Positions 1 through 5,605 of a DNA stretch of 5,736 nt are shown here, piece after piece. Both the position numbers and the translations under genes were made by a program. The stretch's first letter is position 1. Every line of letters begins with the position of its first letter. The notes beneath the pieces are model-generated. The model was not told the origin of the DNA and did not search any database. It saw nothing but the letters and a program-made list of their open reading frames with translations. Source of the DNA: Candidatus Zixiibacteriota bacterium (GTDB lineage Bacteria > SM23-81); contig DAOVRJ010000166.1 in assembly GCA_030628225.1 (NCBI GenBank), forward strand, positions 1-5,736, given 5' to 3'.

Positions 1-53
1 GAGAGGACAGTTCCGGTCGAACCCTGAAAGATCGATGATAGCAGATGAAAAGA

Positions 54-86
54 GGGCGGCCCAACTGTGCGGGTCGCCCCTTTTTT
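54..86 (+). terminator. Intrinsic terminator of an upstream gene
   Basis: A 9-bp stem (54-62 with 71-79, one G-T wobble at 59/74) encloses an 8-base loop and is followed directly by six T (81-86). This is a textbook Rho-independent terminator on the plus strand. The gene it ends lies mostly outside the window; in-frame stops at 25-27 (TGA) or 36-38 (TGA) could be its end, but too little is visible to identify it. On the minus strand the same stem is followed by TCTTTTC, a weaker T tract. It may therefore also stop fic transcripts arriving from the right, since no other hairpin is evident after the fic stop. Confidence 0.85.
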
Positions 87-189
87 AGAAACTTAATGTT
101 GAAGGATTTGGACATCAGAAATTAGTGCTTGCAGGATCTTTTCTTTTCATTTCAACGCAAAACACGCCATAAGCTTGACTCATAAACCC
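87..189. other. Short intergenic spacer, no gene seen
   Basis: About 100 AT-rich bases separate the terminator at 54-86 from the convergent fic stop codon. No open reading frame with a ribosome site, RNA gene or repeat was recognised. The spacer would be the 3' untranslated part of the fic transcript if that transcript ends at the 54-79 hairpin. Confidence 0.5.
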
Positions 190-1377
190 CTATGACAAGA
201 AACGATATGTTTTTGCTTTGGGCATCTCCTTAACTCGTTTGAAAAACTCTGTTTCTGTAATCTCCGTCGGCCATTCTAATCGTGCAAAGAAATGAAACTG
301 ATTGCTTTCGGTTTTGCGATAGTCAACTGCTTTGAGGGCAATTAAGTAGCTAATATCACGGCTTAAAGCTTTGTTAGGATTCTTCAATCCGGTATACAGC
401 AAACGCGTCTTGTCAAAAAGGTCCTCCAAGGTGAGATAATCAGTCTCTAAGAGCAACTTAAGAATTGCAATGTGTCTCTCCATTATTACACGTTTCCTTT
501 TACTTCTGAGTCTATTGAAAAGATCATACATTAGATTTAAGAACAGTGCTTTGGATACGTTCTTTTTGATTTCTTCGAAAAGTCGTCTACACTGGAGCTC
601 AATTCCTTTCAACCCAAAGAGCAAAAAAGAAGTTAAATCATAATCATTAGCCCGCACTTCCGCCAATGATTCTAAATAGCTGTTTTTCTCCTCATAATAG
701 TAGTTCGACATAGCAATAAATAGCGTGTCACGAAGACCTACACGCTGAAGCATGAGTGCTTCTACTGCACGGGCTGTCCTTCCATTTCCATCGAGAAACG
801 GGTGAATTGCGGCGAAGTGGTGATGCAAGGCCAGCGCTTGAATCAGAGGATCATGTTCTTGAAACTCTTTCTTAATAGCTCTACATAATTCATTGAACGC
901 TCTTTCACATTCAGTACCCCCTTCAACTCCCCGATGTCGTGGTGTACCATAAGTAACATTCTGATCACGACCACGGAGTTCTCCAGGAGCGCAATGGTCA
1001 TCGTCGGCATCCGCAATAATCAACCGATGAATCCCCCGAATGAGGTCGGCGTCAATAGGCCGATCCATTGGCAATTTTGCAATCCAGCGATAAGCTCGGA
1101 CAGCTGCAGCTGCTTGTCGCTGGGAACGCGTGTAAAGCTTCTGAGGAAATTCATCAAGTGCCGCGTCTAACTCTTTTTCGGTGAAATCAGCACCTTCTAT
1201 GCGGGATGTACCAGCAACCTCTCTCTTGAGCTGGACAATTTGAAGCTTGTCTGCCCAACTCCTCTGGTAAGGCATAGCAGTCAAAGAGAGCACAACTGCT
1301 TTAGCAGATGCGAGCTGAGCACTTATCGCAACCGGATCGTATTTAATCCAATTTTGTGGAAACTTATAGCGAATCAT
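190..1377 (-). CDS. fic: Class II Fic family protein (AMP-transferase)
   Basis: This 395-residue protein belongs to the Fic/DOC family, which transfers AMP (sometimes another phosphate-containing group) from a nucleotide to a hydroxyl side chain of a target protein in the cytoplasm. The signature HPFLDGNGRTAR spans residues 192-203: catalytic His192, Asp196 for Mg2+, Gly197-Asn198-Gly199 as the phosphate anion hole, and Arg200 and Arg203. All key residues are present, so it should be active. Upstream, TSRIEG (57-62) matches the inhibitory motif (S/T)xxxE(G/N). Glu61 would clamp Arg203, which makes this a class II enzyme with its antitoxin helix built in at the N-terminus; accordingly no separate antitoxin gene is adjacent. 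The flap region is near PGELRGRDQN (131-140). Residues about 276-395 look like a winged-helix segment, as in many Fic_N-Fic-wHTH proteins. The ATG at 1377-1375 has no Shine-Dalgarno but sits at the predicted transcription start. G+C is clearly lower than in the neighbouring gene. The target protein is unknown. Confidence 0.95.
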   Translation of the reverse strand: MIRYKFPQNWIKYDPVAISAQLASAKAVVLSLTAMPYQRSWADKLQIVQLKREVAGTSRIEGADFTEKELDAALDEFPQKLYTRSQRQAAAAVRAYRWIAKLPMDRPIDADLIRGIHRLIIADADDDHCAPGELRGRDQNVTYGTPRHRGVEGGTECERAFNELCRAIKKEFQEHDPLIQALALHHHFAAIHPFLDGNGRTARAVEALMLQRVGLRDTLFIAMSNYYYEEKNSYLESLAEVRANDYDLTSFLLFGLKGIELQCRRLFEEIKKNVSKALFLNLMYDLFNRLRSKRKRVIMERHIAILKLLLETDYLTLEDLFDKTRLLYTGLKNPNKALSRDISYLIALKAVDYRKTESNQFHFFARLEWPTEITETEFFKRVKEMPKAKTYRFLS

Positions 1378-1383
1378 ATTCTC

Positions 1384-1411
1384 AATATAACCATTTTCAT
1401 TTCCATGTCAA
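1384..1411 (-). promoter_or_regulatory. Sigma-70-type promoter of fic (leaderless)
   Basis: On the minus strand a perfect -35 box TTGACA (1411-1406), a 16-base spacer and a -10 box TATATT (1389-1384, five of six consensus bases) precede fic. Only six bases separate the -10 box from the A of the ATG at 1377, so transcription is expected to start on or next to the start codon. No purine-rich ribosome site precedes the ATG, which agrees with a leaderless message. The spacer contains one copy of TGGAAATGA, the same core as in the repeat array at 1485-1528. Confidence 0.75.
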
Positions 1412-1438
1412 GTCTTTTTTTCTAATAACAGAACAAGC

Positions 1439-1452
1439 CAATTTATAAATTG
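1439..1452. promoter_or_regulatory. 14-bp perfect palindrome, candidate operator
   Basis: CAATTTATAAATTG is a perfect 14-base palindrome located 28 bases upstream of the fic -35 box. It is suited to a dimeric DNA-binding protein, or it may act as an AT-rich upstream promoter element. Nothing in the sequence says which protein binds it. A chance AT-rich palindrome remains possible. Confidence 0.4.
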
Positions 1453-1484
1453 TTACGAAACATTCTGTGAGTATTTTTTTCTGT

Positions 1485-1528
1485 TCATTTCCAACTCATT
1501 TCCAGTTTATTTCCAGCTTGTTTCCAAA
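1485..1528. repeat. Four 11-bp direct repeats (TCATTTCCA core)
   Basis: Four head-to-tail units of 11 bases start at 1485, 1496, 1507 and 1518 with consensus T(C/T)ATTTCCA(G/A)N. The last unit reads TTGTTTCCAAA. The period is close to one helical turn, so the same bases of each unit face the same side of the DNA, as in arrays of protein-binding sites. A fifth copy of the exact core TCATTTCCA lies at 1397-1405, inside the fic promoter spacer and 88 bases (eight periods) from the first array unit. A regulatory role is inferred; a simple slippage repeat is the alternative. Confidence 0.7.
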
Positions 1529-1594
1529 TAACTTTCTTGAGGGCTTACTTCATTCTAACTCTCCGAGCTCCCAGTTCTCAGCTCCGCGCTCTCA

Positions 1595-1639
1595 CAACTC
1601 TCTCAACTCTCTAAACTCTCCAAACTCTCTAAACTCAGT
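1595..1639. repeat. 9-bp tandem repeat array in C/T-rich tract
   Basis: Five units with a 9-base period start at 1595, 1604, 1613, 1622 and 1631: CAACTCTCT twice, AAACTCTCC, AAACTCTCT and a degenerate final AAACTCAGT. The surrounding DNA from about 1555 to 1675 is strongly C/T-biased on the plus strand and also carries short AGTCTC repeats at 1651-1671. Reading frames through it translate as Asn-Ser-Leu/Pro repeats and have no ribosome site, so it is taken as noncoding. It lies just upstream of the promoter at 1690-1719 and could vary in copy number between strains. Confidence 0.75.
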
Positions 1640-1689
1640 TCACGATTCCCGAGTCTCCAGTCTCGAGTCTCGGCTTTTACAAAAACTCC

Positions 1690-1719
1690 TTGACAGACCC
1701 CACCATTTTGTGTTAAGAT
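1690..1719 (+). promoter_or_regulatory. Promoter of the large phosphoesterase gene
   Basis: A perfect TTGACA (1690-1695) is followed after 18 bases by TAAGAT (1714-1719, four of six bases of TATAAT). Transcription would begin near 1726, leaving a leader of about 55 bases before the GTG at 1782. The -10 box is imperfect and the spacer one base longer than ideal, so basal activity may be moderate. Confidence 0.6.
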
Positions 1720-1770
1720 AAATTGGAACAGCTTCAGAACAATTACATTCCGTCACTTCTCAAATCAACA

Positions 1771-1777
1771 AAGGGGG
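1771..1777 (+). promoter_or_regulatory. Ribosome binding site selecting a GTG start
   Basis: AAGGGGG lies four bases before GTG at 1782-1784. No in-frame ATG is better placed, and starting here gives a complete signal peptide (positive n-region, hydrophobic core, AxA cleavage site). The GTG start is therefore well supported. Confidence 0.8.
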
Positions 1778-1781
1778 TATT

Positions 1782-4700
1782 GTGAATAAATTATTTGTCT
1801 GGTCACTGTTAGCTGCACTCCTGGTGACCTTTCTGCCGGGCCCGGCTCTGGCCGCCTACGAGGTCATCGTGGACGACGAGGATGGTGCGCCCGCATTCAC
1901 CACGGTGGGCACCTGGGGGGTAAGTGGCTATGGAAACAACTACCCGCCACCTAATGGCAACAAACATTTCGCATATCATGGAGATGGCTCGGGTACGGCC
2001 ACCTGGACCACTTCTCTAGACTATGATGGGGACTACTCGGTTTGGTTCTGGGTGAACAACTCCACCTACGCTAACCCCGCCGAGTATATCATCCAACACG
2101 CCGGTGGAATCGACACCGTCTACAAGAGCCAGTACAAGGTTGGCGATGGCTGGCATTCTCTGGACACATTGAACTTCATCTCATCAGCCACGGTCACAGT
2201 GACCGATACATTCCCTGCGGGTACCTACGTGGTCGCCGACGCCATCCGCTGGCTCTATCTCACCCCCACCCACTCCATCAGCGGCTCGGTCAGCTTCAGC
2301 GACGGCTCCGCAATCGACGTGGCCACTATCAAGGCCTACGAGCACGACACCTCCAACCTGGTGGGTCAGGACGAGACCGTCCCCGGCGGGGGCAGCTACT
2401 CCATCGACAACCTGTTCGATGGTGCCTACGACCTGGTCTTCACCTCGGTGCGCTACGACACGGCGGCCATCGACAGCGTGGCCATCGACGGGGGCGACGT
2501 GACCGGCCAGGACGTGGTCATGCAGCGCTCCGCCGGCCCCTTCTACACCATCGGTGGCACGGTGACCTTCGACGACGGCTCTCCCACGGCCATCGCCGAG
2601 ATCACCGCCTACGAGAACGACACTCAGTATGTCCTGGACCGGGACAGCACCGCCGCCGGAGGGGGATCCTACACGCTAATTGATTTCCCCGACGGGACCT
2701 ACGACATCGTGGTGCGGGCCGACGGCTACGCCAGCGACGCCTCCACCCTGGCCAACACGGTCGTTTCCGGCTCCCCTGTGACCGGCGCCGACGTGACCCT
2801 GCACAAGACCTTCACATTCGTCTTCTGGACCGACACCCACGTGGGCGACGCCGGGGGCACCTCGGGAACCACAGATGCCCGCAACGACATCAACACCCTC
2901 ACGGACATCGACTTCGTCTTCCACAGCGGGGACATCACCGAGTTCGGGGACAACTGGATGTACGACCAGTACAAGAACATCGCCGACGGCCTAATCTTTC
3001 CCCGCTACGAGGTGCCCGGCAACCACGACACCAAGTGGCCCGAGGCCGGCCTGGAGAAGTTCCGGGAGGTCTGCGGACCGATCTATTTCTCCTTCGACCA
3101 CAAGGGATACCACTTTATCGGCCTCAACGTGGGCACCTGGATGCGCGGCGAGGGCAGCATCGACGTGACCCAGCTGGAGTGGCTGAAGGCCGATCTGGCT
3201 GCCCTGGCACCGGAGATGCCCATCTTCGTCTTCTGGCACCATCCGGCCTGTAATAACTTTTTCGCCAAAGCAAATGAGTCGGCGCTGCTGGACATTCTCA
3301 AGCCCTACCGGGTCGTACTGTGCTTAACGGGCCATGTGCACTCCAACCATCTCTATGACTTCGAGGGCATCGTGGGCATGGCCGGGGAGGCACCTTTCGG
3401 AACCGGCGCCGGGTATAGCATCATCCAGGTCACCGAAAGTCAGGTCACCGTCTCCAACCGGCCCAACGGCGGGCCCACACAGTCGCCGTGGGTCACCATA
3501 GATCTGCCGGTGCCCGCCTACCCCACCATCACCTTCTACCAGCCGGCAGAAGATGATCTGGTCTCCGGCACCATCAACATCGATGTGACCATCGCCGGCA
3601 ACCCGGAGACGGTCACCTCGGCCGAGTTCCAGTTCGATGACGACGGCTGGCAATCCATGAGCGGCATGGGCTCCAACTGGAGCGGATCGGGTTCCACCAC
3701 CGGCCTGATCAACGGCGCCCATCAGATCCAGGTAAAGATGAGCTCGGCCTCCCACACCTGGTACAAATCCACCAATGTCTATGTGGAGAACGGATATCCT
3801 AAAGCCGTCTGGCGGTATCAGGCCGCAGGCACCATCCAGTCCTCCCCGGCGACCGACGAGGGGCGGGTCTATTTCGGCACCCTGGAGGGAAAAGTCTACT
3901 GTCTGGACCTGTTCACCGGCCACAAGCTGTGGGATCATCAGACGGGCAGCGAGATCGTCTCCTCCCCCGCCGTGGAGGGCGACCTGGTGTTCATCGGCTC
4001 CTGCGACAGCACCCTCTACGCCCTGGATGTCTCCGATGGCTCTGTGGAGTGGACCTGCCCTGTGGGCGGGACGATCATGAGCCATCCCACCGTCGCCGAC
4101 AGCGTGGTCTACGTGGGCTGCGGCGATCACAAGCTGTACGCCGTGGACATGATCACCGGCAGCGAGCTGTGGTCCTTCTCCACCGGCGGGATGATCGAGA
4201 CCCGGCCTTTGGTGCATGACGGGGTGGTCTATTTCGGCAGCTGGGACTCCTACTTCTACGCCGTGGAGATCAGCACCCATACGCAATTGTGGCGCTGGCA
4301 GAGCCCCACAAACGCCAGCCGGTACTATAGCCCGGCGGCCGTCTGGCCGGCCTGGGCCAACAACAAGGTCTTCTTCACTTCCCCGGAGCGGTACATGATG
4401 GCTCTGGTGGATTCCACCGGATCCCCGGTGTGGCGCTCCAACACGCCGCAGTTCTACGACTCCATCGGCCGCTCGGCCTCCGGCGACAAGATCTACGGCC
4501 GGGCCCTGGACGGCAAATTGTACGCCTTCGACTCGGCCGCCTCCAGCCAGGTACAGCTCTGGGGCACCGACCAGGGCTGGGGCTGGGACCACGGGCCGTC
4601 CATGCCCATCGAGTACGGCGGGACTATCTACACCGGCTGCAAGCGCGGTTACGTCGTAGCGGTGAACCCCACTAACGGCGCCACCCTCTGGAAGTATCAG

Positions 4701-5153
4701 GTGGGCAAGGGGTACATGTTCACCACGGTGACCACCGGGAACGGGGCGGCCATCGCCGCCACCCAGGACGGCCGGATCTGCGCCGTGGTGGACGCCTCGG
4801 CGCCCTGGCCGATCGGTGACCTGGAGAGCCAGAAGGCCGGAGCGACTGAGATCAGACTGAGCTGGTCCCCCAAGGCCGGCGCCACCGAGTACCGCATCTT
4901 CCGCGGGGTGAACGATCCCGGTTTCACTCCCGGATCGCCCTATGACGCCACTCCCGACGTCTATTATCTGGACTCGTCGGCCGGCGACCCGGCCAACAAC
5001 TACTACTACGTGGTCCGGGCGGCCAACACATACGGCGAGAGCGATGACTCCAACCGGGTGGGGGAGTTCGATAGGAGCTTGCAAAATGCGAAGAGGGGTG
5101 GGAATCAGCGTGGATCGAAACGGGAACAGGTGGCCAGTGTGAAGAGAAGGTGA
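1782..5153 (+). CDS. Exported multidomain metallophosphoesterase with PQQ-type propeller
   Basis: This 1123-residue secreted or periplasmic protein is predicted to hydrolyse phosphoesters. Order of parts: signal peptide 1-24 (cleavage after Ala-Leu-Ala); golvesin C-terminal/Xly CBD-like beta domain about 25-161, ending in VVADAIRW; two tandem carboxypeptidase-regulatory-like beta domains about 164-250 and 254-342; calcineurin-like phosphoesterase about 345-560; Ig-like domain about 580-673; PQQ-like (BamB/quinoprotein type) beta-propeller about 674-1004; fibronectin type III about 1007-1096; basic tail 1097-1123. The phosphoesterase keeps every metal ligand motif: D351-x-H353, GD384, GN414-H415-D416, H486/H487, and GH518-x-H520, with His415 the expected proton donor. 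About eight blades can be read in the propeller from recurring 'YFG...LYALD...G..LW' patterns. Substrate is unknown; the propeller more likely mediates protein or glycan contacts than PQQ catalysis. It appears monocistronic, from the promoter at 1690 to a hairpin 14 bases after the stop. The phosphoesterase and propeller calls are firm; the flanking beta-domain names are less so. Confidence 0.93.
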   Translation: MNKLFVWSLLAALLVTFLPGPALAAYEVIVDDEDGAPAFTTVGTWGVSGYGNNYPPPNGNKHFAYHGDGSGTATWTTSLDYDGDYSVWFWVNNSTYANPAEYIIQHAGGIDTVYKSQYKVGDGWHSLDTLNFISSATVTVTDTFPAGTYVVADAIRWLYLTPTHSISGSVSFSDGSAIDVATIKAYEHDTSNLVGQDETVPGGGSYSIDNLFDGAYDLVFTSVRYDTAAIDSVAIDGGDVTGQDVVMQRSAGPFYTIGGTVTFDDGSPTAIAEITAYENDTQYVLDRDSTAAGGGSYTLIDFPDGTYDIVVRADGYASDASTLANTVVSGSPVTGADVTLHKTFTFVFWTDTHVGDAGGTSGTTDARNDINTLTDIDFVFHSGDITEFGDNWMYDQYKNIADGLIFPRYEVPGNHDTKWPEAGLEKFREVCGPIYFSFDHKGYHFIGLNVGTWMRGEGSIDVTQLEWLKADLAALAPEMPIFVFWHHPACNNFFAKANESALLDILKPYRVVLCLTGHVHSNHLYDFEGIVGMAGEAPFGTGAGYSIIQVTESQVTVSNRPNGGPTQSPWVTIDLPVPAYPTITFYQPAEDDLVSGTINIDVTIAGNPETVTSAEFQFDDDGWQSMSGMGSNWSGSGSTTGLINGAHQIQVKMSSASHTWYKSTNVYVENGYPKAVWRYQAAGTIQSSPATDEGRVYFGTLEGKVYCLDLFTGHKLWDHQTGSEIVSSPAVEGDLVFIGSCDSTLYALDVSDGSVEWTCPVGGTIMSHPTVADSVVYVGCGDHKLYAVDMITGSELWSFSTGGMIETRPLVHDGVVYFGSWDSYFYAVEISTHTQLWRWQSPTNASRYYSPAAVWPAWANNKVFFTSPERYMMALVDSTGSPVWRSNTPQFYDSIGRSASGDKIYGRALDGKLYAFDSAASSQVQLWGTDQGWGWDHGPSMPIEYGGTIYTGCKRGYVVAVNPTNGATLWKYQVGKGYMFTTVTTGNGAAIAATQDGRICAVVDASAPWPIGDLESQKAGATEIRLSWSPKAGATEYRIFRGVNDPGFTPGSPYDATPDVYYLDSSAGDPANNYYYVVRAANTYGESDDSNRVGEFDRSLQNAKRGGNQRGSKREQVASVKRR

Positions 5154-5166
5154 GTCTCCACATGTG

Positions 5167-5202
5167 CCGTCGGGTGGCCTCACCCGACGGTCCCTTACTT
5201 TT
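5167..5202 (+). terminator. Probable terminator of the phosphoesterase gene
   Basis: A perfect 10-bp G+C-rich stem (5167-5176 with 5181-5190) closes a four-base loop and begins 14 bases after the TGA at 5151-5153. The following stretch TCCCTTACTTTT is only partly T-rich, so termination may be incomplete. The stem belongs to the GTCGGGT palindrome family also seen at 5420-5443 and 5460-5481, so a dispersed repeat may have been recruited as the terminator. Confidence 0.65.
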
Positions 5203-5206
5203 GTAA

Positions 5207-5242
5207 GTCGATAGAAATCGACAGTTGGTCGGACAATCCGAC
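5207..5242. repeat. Two adjacent small hairpins
   Basis: GTCGAT/ATCGAC (5207-5212 with 5217-5222, loop AGAA) is followed by GTCGGA/TCCGAC (5228-5233 with 5237-5242, loop CAA). A further 5-bp stem, CTTAC/GTAAG, sits immediately upstream at 5194-5207. Each is short alone, but their serial arrangement after the phosphoesterase gene would give a structured RNA 3' end. No function is claimed. Confidence 0.5.
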
Positions 5243-5257
5243 GCCACTGAAAAATGC

Positions 5258-5293
5258 TCGAAGCTCGTAACGAGGCTCGTCTGTCGAAGCTCG
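5258..5293. repeat. 10-bp direct repeat pair
   Basis: TCGAAGCTCG occurs at 5258-5267 and again at 5284-5293, with CTCG-TAA-CGAG (5264-5274) between them. The copies lie 26 bases apart. They may be remnants of a small element or simple sequence drift in noncoding DNA. Confidence 0.5.
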
Positions 5294-5311
5294 ATGTCGT
5301 CTCTCTCTGTC

Positions 5312-5331
5312 ATTCCTGCGAATGCAGGAAT
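5312..5331. repeat. dRS3-like 20-bp inverted repeat, copy 1
   Basis: ATTCCTGC and GCAGGAAT pair perfectly around the loop GAAT and are preceded by TGTC. The layout matches the widespread intergenic palindromes of the form GTCATTCC...GGAAT, of which neisserial dRS3 (ATTCCC-N8-GGGAAT) is the named example. A second copy lies at 5606-5625. A run of six T follows four bases after the stem (5336-5341), so weak terminator activity on the plus strand is possible. Confidence 0.75.
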
Positions 5332-5347
5332 CTCGTTTTTTCCCCCT

Positions 5348-5378
5348 GGTTCCCAAACTTCGTTTGGGAACCTTTTTT
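5348..5378 (+). terminator. Strong intrinsic terminator
   Basis: A perfect 11-bp stem (5348-5358 with 5362-5372) with a three-base loop is followed at once by six T (5373-5378). It is the best terminator in the window. It lies 195 bases after the phosphoesterase stop with no credible gene between. It either backs up the leaky hairpin at 5167-5190 or ends a small untranslated RNA. Confidence 0.88.
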
Positions 5379-5419
5379 ATCTGGAGTACGCAAGCCTAGC
5401 TAGCGCTTTTCATCACGTG

Positions 5420-5443
5420 GCGTCGGGTCACCGTACCCGACGC
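5420..5443. repeat. GTCGGGT-family palindrome, copy 2
   Basis: A perfect 9-bp stem GCGTCGGGT/ACCCGACGC encloses six bases. It shares the arms GTCGGGT and ACCCGAC with the hairpin at 5167-5190. There is no T tract after it, so it is a repeat rather than a terminator. The form resembles REP-type elements. Confidence 0.7.
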
Positions 5444-5459
5444 AGGCAAAGGAAACAAC

Positions 5460-5481
5460 TGTCGGGTGGGGTCACTCGACA
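5460..5481. repeat. GTCGGGT-family palindrome, copy 3
   Basis: A 9-bp stem (5460-5468 with 5473-5481, one G-T pair at 5465/5476) encloses a four-base loop. Over 20 bases it matches the element at 5169-5188 at 17 positions. The single stem change (C to T at 5476) still allows a G-U pair in RNA, so base pairing is retained. Confidence 0.65.
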
Positions 5482-5536
5482 ACACGAAAAATAACATCCA
5501 CAGCAAGCAAGGGGTAGACCACACAAGAGGACTGGC

Positions 5537-5568
5537 AATAAAAAATAGGATGTGTCCCTATTTTTATT
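5537..5568. repeat. AT-rich inverted repeat AATA-A(n)-TAGG / CCTATTTTTATT
   Basis: The arm at 5537-5549 pairs with 5557-5568 with one bulged A, around the centre ATGTGTC. Read on the plus strand it ends in a T-rich arm, so it could act as a bidirectional terminator. The AATAGG...CCTATTTT pattern recalls palindromes that surround IS200/REP-type transposase genes, but none is present here and the likeness is from memory only. Confidence 0.55.
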
Positions 5569-5605
5569 CTCAGAATGACAACAAAGAATATTCTCTCTTT
5601 ATGTC

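Noticed and set aside
10-28. T-arm-like sequence suggesting a tRNA 3' end near the left edge
   Set aside because: GGTCGAACC looks similar to a T-loop, but the required 5-bp stem does not form on either strand and no acceptor or anticodon arm can be built.
1485-1639. CRISPR array or replication origin in the repeat-rich intergenic region
   Set aside because: The units are 9 and 11 bp and directly abutting with no spacers, and no DnaA-box cluster is present.
1467-1721. 84-codon open frame on the plus strand across the intergenic repeats
   Set aside because: It has no ribosome site, its peptide is mainly translated 11- and 9-bp repeats (Asn-Ser-Leu units), and it overlaps the downstream promoter.
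3801-4800. PQQ-dependent dehydrogenase activity for the propeller domain
   Set aside because: The propeller repeats resemble BamB/PQQ-like repeats, but the domain is short and sits in a phosphoesterase fusion; no clear cofactor-binding or catalytic residue set of quinoprotein dehydrogenases was recognised.
3324-5183. Long open frame (about 619 codons) on the minus strand opposite the phosphoesterase gene
   Set aside because: It is a shadow of the G+C-rich plus-strand gene; the peptide is low-complexity Gly/Val/His/Asp-rich with no family resemblance, while the plus frame has full domain motifs.
5225-5494. 89-codon open frame after the phosphoesterase gene
   Set aside because: It translates a dispersed palindrome as VIPANAGI, a familiar false peptide, and runs through a strong terminator hairpin.
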